64,000 bases of DNA from Platerodrilus igneus (lineage: Eukaryota > Arthropoda > Insecta > Coleoptera > Lycidae), in the NCBI GenBank assembly GCA_036346225.1, contig JARFIW010000003.1, positions 5,863,501-5,927,500 of the forward strand, in the 5' to 3' direction. Below, one piece after another: positions 14,561-24,500 of the stretch. Position 1 is the first letter of the stretch. Every line of letters begins with the position of its first letter. The notes beneath the pieces are model-generated. The model did not search any database, was not told the origin of the DNA, and saw only the letters and a list, made by a program, of their open reading frames with translations. The position numbers and the translations under genes are program-made.

Positions 14561-14827
14561 TACATTTGATTTTCCAATGCTCCACCCGAATGTACTACAT
14601 TGACCAGAAAGCGAGTTATTTTTCTGGAAAATTTTGAATTTTGCCGATCCCTTGCTGTTCAAGCAAGGTAGGAATCTTTAACGTGCGTGACAACACCTAC
14701 ACGCGGGAGCTCTATTTTACCTCTCATCCGAACGAGGGCGTATTTTTGTTGAAAAATTGCTCGCCTAACATTTTTCAAGCGGATCCTGCCGGGATTTGAA
14801 CCCGGGACCTTGGGCATAGTAGTCACA
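14561..14827 (-). mobile_element. tRNA-derived SINE, 5'-truncated copy
   Basis: This 267-bp element is on the minus strand. Read 5' to 3', it opens with GGTCCCGGGTTCAAATCCCG, a textbook RNA polymerase III B box within a T-arm (B box GGTTCAAATCC at 14792-14802). The body is shared with the two SINEs near 31 kb (including the segment ACGTTAAAG, the string GAGGGCGTA on the plus strand, and the 3' end GGTGGAGCATTGG). The A-box half of the tRNA head present in the 31-kb copies is missing, so this copy is truncated at its 5' end and should be transcriptionally silent. Perfect 15-bp TSDs define both ends. The SINE has no coding capacity. Confidence 0.85.
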
Positions 14828-14842
14828 CTACTGTGTACACCG
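14828..14842. repeat. Target-site duplication, right, of SINE copy at 14.6 kb
   Basis: Second copy of the 15-bp duplication described at 14546-14560; identical. Confidence 0.85.
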
Positions 14843-16556
14843 CATGCTAAACGTTTTTCAGAAGACTGAATCCTTAGAATTTTAGAAGATACGGAGTCTC
14901 TTAATTATTTTCAGTATTGTGATGATATTCTAGAGCTACGAATCGTTTTTCGGCCCACTTCTTGTTAGGAGTCGTGTGTGGATCCACAAAGTGACACATT
15001 ACCCACAATCCTAAAAAAATCAAGTCAGAGATAAAGAATGCATGTACCCGGTTTTCTTTTGGAACTTTCTTAAAACTACAGAACTGGAAGAACGGTACAG
15101 TCATATCTAAGTAGTACGTTAACAAAGTGTCTGACGCAAATTCTTGTGTCTTCAAATCAAAGGTCTTTCATACAACTATTGATTGTTCACGTAAAACAAT
15201 GCCTGAATAATCGCATATCTTCCGTATTTATTCTTCCGATTTGACCTTATGTGGCTAACTTCTGGCTATTTAACTCGAAAAAATATTTTCAGACACAACA
15301 GTCTTCATCAAAAAATAATATCGATGAGCAAATTATTGACTATTGTAATGCATTGGCGTCGGTTTTGATGAACGGCATATTTGAATAAATAGCTACATAT
15401 CGTCTAAAGGAGATTATTTTGAAAATATAGAAGAGGTTATTTATTGAAGTAAATAGTTTTACTGATTGTAAAACACTCGGAGTTGCCTTGTATCTTTATT
15501 TTCCCACCAGAGTGGATAGCGATAATATGTACGTTCATACATCTTTAGAATTTTTTTGTCCGCATAGATTAGAAAGTATAGCTTATACCGCACTCAGTCT
15601 TTTAGAAAACAACTTGTAGGTAAAAAAGAGTGTGTTGTTTTATGCAATCCTTGTCTTTCTCTTCTGAGGTCTCAGAGAATGGAATGGCAAGCTCATCACA
15701 TCGTTGCCGAAATTGTGAAACTTGCTGCTTGTGCAACTGTACATTGCGAGCTCATTCTTGCGCGAAATTGGATTTTGTCATTTTAATTATTGTTCGATTA
15801 TTTGCTATCAATATTCCGCTTTATTCTGTAGCTTGTACCACAACCCAAGCAATTATGTGCGTTTTTTTCATCCAACACCTCACCGGAGAAAGTTTGTAAT
15901 TTGCTGTAATAGACAGCACGAAAGTAGAATAATTTAGGAGAGTATACACTTATGTAGTGTGCCATTTAATTAATTTCGAATGTAATTGTAGTTCAACTTG
16001 ATTAATTTTAGTCTTATTGTGCGGTGGGAGTTACCGAACGAGAGCGTTGGTTTAATCAGAAACTACACGATCAAACATTAAGATTAGTTTTAACTATCGG
16101 TTATAACGTGGTGAATGCTTAAACTTTTCTAGCAATAATTCACGTTTTATTTTGCATATGAATGCTAGCGTCTTACAGTTTGACCCGAGATGCAGAATGT
16201 TACCGTTATTTAATCTACAACTCGTATATGCATCGCAGTCTTCAGGATTTTATTTACGGTTCGGTAAAATGATTTAACACATAGGTTCTGCCGATAGAGA
16301 CTTACAACAGAGATTACTTCAAAGTACCGAAGATTTTTACTACGATTTAAGTTTCATATCGTATTATTTAAATTTTGATATCCAATTTCTTGAAATTATT
16401 CTACGTTCAAAAAAGGGTTTCCGTATTCACGAATAGCTTTTCTAAAGTTTACGTAGATGTGACAAAATTAGATAAGTTTTGGTAACTTTCTAAGGAGTTA
16501 TTCCTTTTTCAAAAATTAGTTTTCATCTTGAAAAGAGAAGCATTAGTGACACTGAA
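14843..16556. other. AT-rich region upstream of Merlin, no recognised gene
   Basis: Short open frames occur on both strands: 14901-15155 minus (84 codons), a plus-strand frame ending at about 15,618, 15630-15899 plus (89 codons, with several Cys), and a plus-strand run at about 16,018-16,335 with few stops. They look somewhat protein-like, but no family motif was recognised and chance is a sufficient explanation at this AT content. Confidence 0.35.
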
Positions 16557-16564
16557 ATTGACTT
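16557..16564. repeat. Merlin target-site duplication, left
   Basis: ATTGACTT lies directly outside the left terminal repeat and recurs at 20224-20231. Merlin elements are known to duplicate 8-9 bp of target. Confidence 0.93.
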
Positions 16565-16590
16565 GGTGCCGGTTTACCGTTACAGACCAC
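16565..16590. repeat. Merlin terminal inverted repeat, left
   Basis: It begins GGTG and continues CCGGTTTACCGTTACAGACC, then AC. Of 26 positions, 24 match the reverse complement of the right repeat; the two differences fall at positions 3 and 4. Confidence 0.93.
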
Positions 16591-16972
16591 TCCAAATAAA
16601 ACGAAAAACTGAAAAATATGCCCTACAACTGAAGTTTTTAATAAAAACTTAGAAAATTTTGCGGGTTTTGCTTAATTTTGAGTAATTCGAAAAAGAAAAA
16701 AATCGGTACTACTTACCGTGCCCATGAAATCTCAGTAAAACATTTTCACTACTATTTCGCGGAGGAATATAATACAGAGCGTGCGCATTAGATGTTCCCG
16801 TCATCAATGGTGCAATTTTACATCGAGCCGGCAGCCATATTATTGTTATCGTTCGCCCCTTCTACATTGGTTTTACCTTATTTTTGAGTTGTTTTGTTCT
16901 CTTTATTTGTGTGTTTATATTTTGTCAACAGTCTTTTAAAGACTAATTAATCGAGTTAATTATATTTTTAAA

Positions 16973-17875
16973 ATGGACTTCGCTAATATCGCTAGTGTTA
17001 TACGATATTTCGATAGAGACAATGCCCTGCTAGTAGCAGACCTACGTGCCCTCCGTTTGGTTCAATGCAATCCACGTTGTAAGAATAGAAGATGCCGAGC
17101 CCAGATGGTAATAGTGATGGATCCAAACCGCCCACTTGGTCAATTTTACCGCTGCCCGAGACGCCATACTACCACAAGCTTATTCAAAATACTTTTTGAA
17201 AAATGCCAACTTTCTTTGATTACACTGTTCCAAGTGATGTGGTGTTGGTGTATAAAGTCACCCGTAGGTGTTACATTGAATTTAATAGGAGTAACGAAGA
17301 AAAGTGTGGTCCAGCATAATCGTTACTTTCGGGACATTTGTAGTTGGAAGTTGTTACAACGTCCAGACTTGTTTCAGTTGGGGGGGCCAGGCCACATTGT
17401 ACAAATCGATGAAAGCTTAATTACTAGACGGAAGTACAACAGAGGTCGTGTTTTGCAGCAGCGTTGGATATTAGGCATATATGATACCGTAACTAAGTCT
17501 GGTTATATCGTTCATGTACCAAACCGTACAGCGACCACTTTAATACCCATCATCCTAGCTCATGTCTTGCCAGGCTCGACAATTTGGACTGATGAGTGGC
17601 GGGCGTACAGACGTCTAAATAGAATGGGTTATAACCACGAAACCGTCAATCATCATAGAAACTTTGTAGATCCCCAAACAGGAGTGTGTACAAATGAAAT
17701 TGAAGGTTATTGGAGCAGATTAAAAGGATTTTGCCGTAGATTATCTGTATTAAGTTCCCCTATGCTGGACGACTACATAGATGAATTCATGTGGAGGCAA
17801 CACTTTGGCAATGGTTCGGCTAAGGATACCTTCAATAATTTTATAAGCCATGTTCAGGAACGCTACCCCATGTAA
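16973..17875 (+). CDS. Merlin transposase (ISXO2/IS1595-like DD36E)
   Basis: This intact 300-residue frame encodes a cut-and-paste transposase that would bind the element's terminal repeats in the nucleus and move it. An N-terminal zinc-ribbon-like cluster (Cys32, Cys36, Cys41, Cys61, His65) and a probable helix-turn-helix stretch (about 97-122) precede the catalytic core. Core motifs are HIVQIDES (Asp146), IWTDEWRAY (Asp207) and TNEIEGYW (Glu244). The Asp207-Glu244 spacing of 36 gives the DD36E triad typical of Merlin. The NExEGxW box and the following WSRLKGFCRR match the ISXO2-like DDE family. The length fits the family's usual size of about 300 residues. ATG at 16973 has a favourable context (AAAATGG), lies 407 bp inside the TIR, and no better start is available. 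No stop, frameshift or missing catalytic residue was seen. Confidence 0.93.
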   Translation: MDFANIASVIRYFDRDNALLVADLRALRLVQCNPRCKNRRCRAQMVIVMDPNRPLGQFYRCPRRHTTTSLFKILFEKCQLSLITLFQVMWCWCIKSPVGVTLNLIGVTKKSVVQHNRYFRDICSWKLLQRPDLFQLGGPGHIVQIDESLITRRKYNRGRVLQQRWILGIYDTVTKSGYIVHVPNRTATTLIPIILAHVLPGSTIWTDEWRAYRRLNRMGYNHETVNHHRNFVDPQTGVCTNEIEGYWSRLKGFCRRLSVLSSPMLDDYIDEFMWRQHFGNGSAKDTFNNFISHVQERYPM

Positions 17876-18463
17876 ATAACATTGTTAAAATTAACCATAG
17901 TGCTTTAAACAAGTGTATTGCTGCAGCATCGACAACTATAACTTAATATCAGTTCAATAATGTGCCAAGTGCATTTCTACGTGTGAAGTGTTTTCAACAA
18001 GTTCATAGTCTACAACACCCGGCTTAACTATAGCAGAACCCTATAAAAAAATGTGCAGCGATATTTCTCGTGCAGTGTTTTTAGCCAGCGTGTAATTCTA
18101 CTAAAACACCGAGTAAATTATTTTATCACCACTGTTAAGTATTGATGTTTGTACATACTGTAAAGGAAATGCTTGTAAATATAAATACCTAAATTGCTCA
18201 ACCACAAGTCCTAAATGCATAGAGGATTTATATTGCACTTAAAACTTAGTATTGTACTTAATATTTTACAATTAAAATATATTGCACTTAATATTTCATA
18301 CTGTAGTAAAAACATATTGCACTTATTTTGTTATATCTTAAATAACAATGCCTGCAAATAAATGCTGTTTCTATAGTTATTTATATAGGTACAGTGATTA
18401 AAATTTCGTAAGCATCCTCAAAAAATTTAAGTATTGGTGTGGTCATGATTAGTGCAAGTAGTA

Positions 18464-19745
18464 TTAACCTAACAAGGAGATGTAAGCTCATGTGAATCTG
18501 CGTGGGTGCACTTACATAAACTTGTTAGTACTAAGCTTTCAACTGCAACCTAACCTGGTGATCTAAGTCGATGAGTATCTGTAGCGGGTGCTCTTTAATA
18601 GACATTATTTTAAATAAATAACCTGCTACTAACTACTAACCTAACCTGGAGATGTAAGCCGATGAGGATCTGTAGCAGGTGCTCTTTAATAGACATTACT
18701 TTAAATAAATACCCTGCTACTAACTACTAACCTAACCTGGAGATGTAAGCCGATGAGGATCTGTAGCAGGTGCTCCTTAATAGACATTACTTTAAATAAA
18801 TAGCCTGCTACTAACTACTAACCTTACCTGGAGATCTAAGCCGATGAGGATCTGTAGCAGGTGCTCCTTAATAGACATTACTTTAAATAAATAGCCTGCT
18901 ACTAACTACTAACCTAACCTGGAGATCTAAGCCGATGAGTATCTGTAGCGGGTGCTCTTTAATAGACATTATTTTAAATAAATAACCTGCTACTAACTAC
19001 TAACCTAACCTGGAGATGTAAGCCGATGAGGATCTGTAGCAGGTGCTCTTTAATAGACATTACTTTAAATAAATACCCTGCTACTAACTACTAACCTAAC
19101 CTGGAGATCTAAGCCGATGAGGATCTGTAGCGGGTGCTCTTTAATAGACATTACTTTAAATAAATAACCTGCTACTAACTACTAACCTAACCTGGAGATG
19201 TAAGCCGATGAGGATCTGTAGCAGGTGCTCTTTAATAGACATTACTTTAAATAAATACCCTGCTACTAACTACTAACCTAACCTGGAGATCTAAGCCGAT
19301 GAGGATCTGTAGCGGGTGCTCTTTAATAGACATTACTTTAAATAAATAACCTGCTACTAACTACTAACCTAACCTGGAGATCTAAGCCGATGAGGATTTG
19401 TAGCAGGTGCTCTTTAATAGACATTACTTTAAATAAATAGCCTGCTACTAACTACTAACCTAACCTGGAGATGTAAGCCGATGAGGATCTGTAGCAGGTG
19501 CTCTTTAAAAACGTTACTTTAAATAAATAACCTGCTACTAACTACTAACCTAACCTGGAGATCAAAGTCGATGAGGATCTGTAGAGGGTGCTTTTAATAG
19601 ACATTACTTTAAATAAATAACCTGCTACTAACTACTAACCTAACCTGGAGATCTAAACCGATCAAAATCTGTAGTAGATGCTCTTTAATAGACATGATTT
19701 TAAATAGTAAAACTGTTATTAACAGCAACCTAACCTGGTGAAACC
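18464..19745. repeat. 91-bp minisatellite inside the Merlin element
   Basis: About 13-14 tandem units of 90-91 bp. Anchoring on CCTAACCTGG gives starts at 18549, 18640, 18731, 18822, 18913, 19004, 19095, 19186, 19277, 19368, 19459 and onward. Outer units (the leading one near 18,464 and those after 19,549) are diverged while inner units are nearly identical, as expected from unequal exchange. Units starting at 18640, 19004 and 19186 read as identical, as do those at 19095 and 19277, so a two-unit (182-bp) higher-order repeat is present. Most units contain CCTGCTAC and, about 47 bp later, its complement GTAGCAGG (or GTAGCGGG), so the strand or its RNA could fold unit by unit. No coding frame runs through it. 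Confidence 0.93.
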
Positions 19746-20197
19746 GCCGAAAATCCAAATAAAGATTCTGTTATTGTAAGTGCACAGTATGCTTATTTCT
19801 AGAGTATATTTTTCTTGTTCCAAAAAAAAACTCAATATTTGTCTTTTCTTGCACCAAACTTAAATATCCGGGAAATCATCAGGTGTGGTTATTTCTTTCA
19901 AAACTGAACATTTCAAATCATTGTATGAGGTTATGTAGTACTGTCAAATTTGTTATCATTAAAAGTGTTGGTTTCTAATTATTCCACATTGGTGCTCCTG
20001 ATAAATGGATTTCAACATAGTTTTGCATAGGCACCTACTATTACCAACCATATTTGGTTTTACAACTATATTGATATTTAGGCATGTATAAAATTGCAAT
20101 TTTCTGCTAAAATCATTGAAAACCCGCAAAAATTTGTTTTGATTGATGATTTATACACAACAGTCCTCTGTTTAAAGTAATGTATAAGTTTCTTGTT

Positions 20198-20223
20198 GTG
20201 GTCTGTAACGGTAAACCGGAGCC
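20198..20223. repeat. Merlin terminal inverted repeat, right
   Basis: It reads GTGGTCTGTAACGGTAAACC then GGAGCC, the inverted partner of 16565-16590. Confidence 0.93.
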
Positions 20224-20231
20224 ATTGACTT
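20224..20231. repeat. Merlin target-site duplication, right
   Basis: ATTGACTT, identical to 16557-16564. Removing one copy and the element restores a continuous pre-insertion site. Confidence 0.93.
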
Positions 20232-20537
20232 TCTGTTAGAAACTAACGTCATTATGAAGATAGGAATCCGGTTCCAATTTTGAAAAAAAATAACTCGGTA
20301 ACAGAAATTTAATATGCAGAAATGATTCCACCCACTTTGACCTCATTTGAAAGTAATTGCATTCAAAATGTGTAGCGATTAACCTTTTATAAAAATCCCA
20401 TGCTGCTAGAACTCAACACAAGTTAAATCTAAACATTTTATAACTAAAAAAAGCTTTCAGAGCTTTAGGTCACTTTTGCAAACGGTTGAAGAGATATACC
20501 GTCTGACAAAAATATTTCTAAAATTAAATGTTTTAAA

Positions 20538-21598
20538 AGTAGATAAGCTATGTCTGTTCTGGCACAAAATCGATCATTTTTACATGTATTTTGCCATTAA
20601 TAGTTTTAAGGTCCGTTTTGCAGGTTTTTGTACCCTTCAAGATCGTTCATTCGATGATCACGTGATGTCATCGTTGGCAGCCTTTCACTTTTCAAGCTCT
20701 ATGTTCAAACCTACACCACTTCCTTCCTATTCTCGTCTTAACCAATAGGACAGTTTAAAAGCATTTGATAGAATAATATTCCTTCTTGTATTAGAGGCAT
20801 AACTGTGGGCTTCGAGTAAGGGTGTTGAGATACGCATTGAATATCTTTAGTCTGCCTGGAGGGATCGTATAAAATTTTAAAGGATAGTAGTTTATGTTCT
20901 TTGGTATCGATCTTTGAGCATAAAAATAGGAATATGTCGCAATAAATACAAATTAAAATTTATTAAAAATATATACATGCAACCAAGCAATTTGGACATG
21001 CAAATGGTTTCGACATAAGCTCAAATTAATTCGATATGTTCAAAATTGCTTCGACATGTCGAAAACTGTTTCGCCATATGTCCAAATTAATTCTACGCGT
21101 CAAAAATTATTTTGTCATATCCAAATTGTTTCGTGTGTCCAAATTTCTTGGTTATATGTATATTTTTAATAAATGTTTATTTTTATTTATTTATTGCGGC
21201 ATGTTTCTATTTTTAAGCTTAAAAATCGATACCAGAAATTAAAAACTAGTATCCTTTAAAATTTTATCCAATCTCTCCAGGCAAACTACGTATATTCAAT
21301 GCACAGTCAACACCTATACTTGGAGTCGACAGTTATACCTCTAATACGAAAGAGTGGATATTATTCTACAAAATGCCTTTTAAGCTGTCCTATTGGTCGA
21401 GACGAGAATATGTCAGAAGTTTGGAACGTTGAACTTGAAAAACGGAAGAAAAAGCTGTCCATGATGTCACCACGTGGTTTTCGAAGGAATGGCCTTGAAG
21501 GATACAAAAATTTGCAAAACCGCCCTTAGAATTTTTTATGGGACAATACATGTAACAATCATTGATTTTGTGACTGAATAAACATAACCCATCTCTTT
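20538..21598. mobile_element. Foldback element, copy A (about 445-bp arms)
   Basis: Sequence from about 20,538 to 20,983 is the imperfect reverse complement of about 21,152 to 21,598. Matching anchors are TATGTCTGTTCTG / GAATAAACATA at the outside, GATCACGTGATGTCATC / GATGTCACCACGTGG further in, and AGGAATATGTCGCAATAAAT / ATTTATTGCGGCATGTTTCT next to the core. The core (about 20,984-21,151) is a degenerate array of about 20 bp units of the type GTTTCGACATATGTCCAAAT. A second copy of the same element lies at 55.7-56.9 kb. The open frames in the arms (20476-20748, 21299-21529) are not considered genes. No transposase is present, so the element is non-autonomous; superfamily unknown. Ends are approximate because the arms are diverged. 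Confidence 0.8.
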
Positions 21599-24500
21599 TT
21601 GAATATTATTAGAAAATAAATTACTTTTTTTACTATCTTTACAACAAAATAATCTTAATGAATGTTCTTTTTATCGTTTGTATGGGTCTGATTCCACGAT
21701 GTTAGGAACCTGCTAACATCATGAACATTTCTTTCCAAAGTTGTATTATTGATTGTGAAGTTCAAAGAATGGCATGAAGTTTAAGTGTGTAAGAATATAT
21801 TGTACAAAATTGAAAAATATACATACTGTGTGACATATTTCGGTTACCCAAATGATGGCCGTTCTCTTAGTTGATAAGTTAGTCAAGCATGAATCAATTT
21901 ATGACATGCAAGTATTTAGGTATCTTCATTCTGAAGAATTTTAAGTGCTCTTATTTTTCAATGGCATTCGATAGTATGGTATTTTTTGACATATCAACAT
22001 AGCAAAATTTTTAAAAGGAATTTAGTATTAGCTTTATTAAATCCTAGGTATTTAGACAAATGATTGTGTTTATTGACATGTTCGACAATCATTTCGACAG
22101 TTGTATATTCTCTAAGAATACTGTGTCGTACGAAAATGTTCTAATGTAATTCTTAGCTGTTAATTGATATTTTTCTGGACAAATATATACAGGAACATTT
22201 TTCATGCATATAACAGGTTTTTTCCTATTAAACACTTTGCCAAAATTCGTCTACTGTAGTTGCATATTTTTGTTTTTCTAAGCAGCAATAAAAATTTTCA
22301 CGTAGTAGTTTTAGCATATATTGTTCTTATGATGATATACGATTTTCCTGTTAGAATTGTCCTTCGGTTTAGAGTTTTGTTGTGTATCATAAACTACTCG
22401 CTCTACGTTATGATTTGGGTATATTACCTACATTATCAAATCTTTTTTGGGTTTTCAATGCGAGTTATTATCAACTTTTATCTACTATTTACAACATATT
22501 ATCATGCATAATCAATGTATGATTTCTATCGTTAAGTATTGGTTATTTAATGCCATAAAAATGTATAATTTATCCCAATATGTTTGCAATTTCATTATTC
22601 CAACCCTTTTTAATTATGAAATTATCAATATATTCACAGATGCTGTAATGTTGGTTTTTAGTTCTTTCTCATCTGCGCATGGATAATGGGTTTGCAATTT
22701 TTCGTTGGGTTTTTCCATCCTATTTCTTTACTAATTGCCTTCCTCTAGCCAATGCTGTTTCTTGCTTGACGCATTTTTCTAATTGTTTATTTTTTCTTTT
22801 TGTTGTCAATTTTAGTTCTATTTATTTCTGTCTCCTCCGACATAACGATAGGGCTATGGAAATACCTACATTTTTGCATAATTAATCCAAATTAATATAA
22901 TTTGTACTTCCCACTTTGCACAGAGACAGTGTTGCTCAACAATACTTCTTCCGGGTTTGAACCGTGTCATTTTAGTATACAATAACAAAGACTTAATTAT
23001 TATGCAGTAAATACACAATTTTTAAAAATACTGCATTTTAAGTTATAAATTTTCTTACTCTTACTACATCGTGTTTTTTTTCTTTTATTTGTTTGTTGGG
23101 CTATATTATTCATTAAGGGCATTTAAGAATCTCGAACTATGTATTTCGACTTTGATCTTGATTGCCGTATCGTTGCTTACTCTACCAATACCGATTCTTT
23201 CCTATTTCTATTGGTACTCTTTACTCGCGCTTTATCTCTCTGTTCCTTCAGCATTCCAGTGTAGCATCTCTCACTTCTTTAACTAGCAAAAGAGAATTTA
23301 GGCACAAGTTCGAATTTGGACGCAAGGGTTCTGCCATTATAACTGAAAAATAACCTGATAGATAGTACGGGATATCGCAGGGTTAATAATTAGACGAAGC
23401 AAGTATTCTTTGATATTGTGATTTATCTTAGTATCGCATAAATTTTGTGCAATGTAGATGTGTATAGTTTATAATTTATCTTGACTCATTGCAATAGTGA
23501 AAAAAAAGAATAATCCACTTGCACTAGGCCGGCGTAAATTTTGCCGTGGATTTTAGAGTTGTTCAGTTCAAGTTCAGTTCAGTTCAGTTCAATTTGTCGG
23601 TTAGTTTAGCAGGTTCAGTTTGTAGAATTGTATCAGAATTGGAGGGCTGAGCTGAGTAGTTTATAAACATATTTGCGGAAACCATTGTGGTTATTCGTCG
23701 AAATGCCCTAGAAGTACTCGGAATATTAGCTATACGCAGTTTCAGATATCCTTGCAATCGCTGAGGTGAACATTGATTGAGCCGAAGCTACTGCTGCACA
23801 CTCAAATTGCGTTAAGGGGACTACTTCAGTTTTTATAACAACCTTTTTTTGTCACGATGCTCATTTGTATGTGTCAGGTTTTTTAAATGTACCAGCCGCT
23901 TCTGAAACTTACACCACAGCAGTTCTTCACGAAAGATCCAGAAATCTTTAAAAGACAACCCTGCAGATATTGTTGATTGATCGATATTTATTCGAAACCG
24001 TCTAACATGAAACTATTTCTGAACGGGCTATGACTAAATTGTGGGTAACAAAGGTACTAGGATTTGTAGAAGATAATTGACACCAATAAGACAGTGTCAC
24101 AAATCACATGCTATTTAAGCATATAGTACTAAGATATACGTTTAATTTGTAACTTTGAGAAAGTGCCATTTCATCTTGATCTTTTAATTTAACTGCCTCA
24201 TGTTATTGTCTGTGGAAGTACCTGAAAGCAAAGCATATGCTTACAACTGCGTGCACTGTATGCATTGAAGCAGTTTTTGAGGTGATATCAAGCCTGAAGT
24301 CTTGAAATTTTGGTATGCTGCACGCTTTAAAGCGAAGCACATATCTGGCATTAAACTTGTCAGATTTGTTTCCAAAATATTTGTATATCAAAAGTTAATA
24401 GGTGAAATAAGCATGTTTTATAAAACTTCAAAATAGCCTAAGCTATTTTTATTTATAATACACTACGAAATAATTTATCCATATATCATCTTTTGGCCAA

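Larger units (their letters stand above)
16565..20223 (+). mobile_element. Complete Merlin-superfamily DNA transposon
   Basis: A 3,659-bp element bounded by 26-bp terminal inverted repeats (16565-16590 and 20198-20223) and perfect 8-bp target-site duplications. It contains one intact transposase gene (16973-17875) and a 91-bp minisatellite downstream. A subterminal inverted motif (TTTGCGGGTTTT near 16,658-16,671; AAAACCCGCAAA near 20,120-20,133) adds a second pair of possible transposase-binding sites. Between the gene and the satellite, imperfect ATATTGCACTTA repeats occur at about 18,230-18,330, and an AATAAA signal lies at 18357-18362. The TIR length, 8-bp TSD and DD36E enzyme together fit Merlin, the eukaryotic relatives of bacterial IS1016/IS1595. 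The intact ORF and unmutated TSD suggest recent insertion and possible current activity (inference). Confidence 0.93.

Noticed and set aside
18549..19730. 91-bp units containing CCGATGAG, considered as hammerhead-like or as CRISPR repeats
   Set aside because: No GAAA box or helix II follows, so not a hammerhead. Units are contiguous without unique spacers, in eukaryotic DNA inside a transposon, so not CRISPR.
18540..19740. CTAACCTAACC in the minisatellite, considered as insect telomeric (CCTAA)n
   Set aside because: Only two telomere-like units per 91 bp; coincidental within a longer repeat.
20476..20748. 90-codon frame in the foldback left arm
   Set aside because: The homologous arm in the second copy does not preserve the frame.
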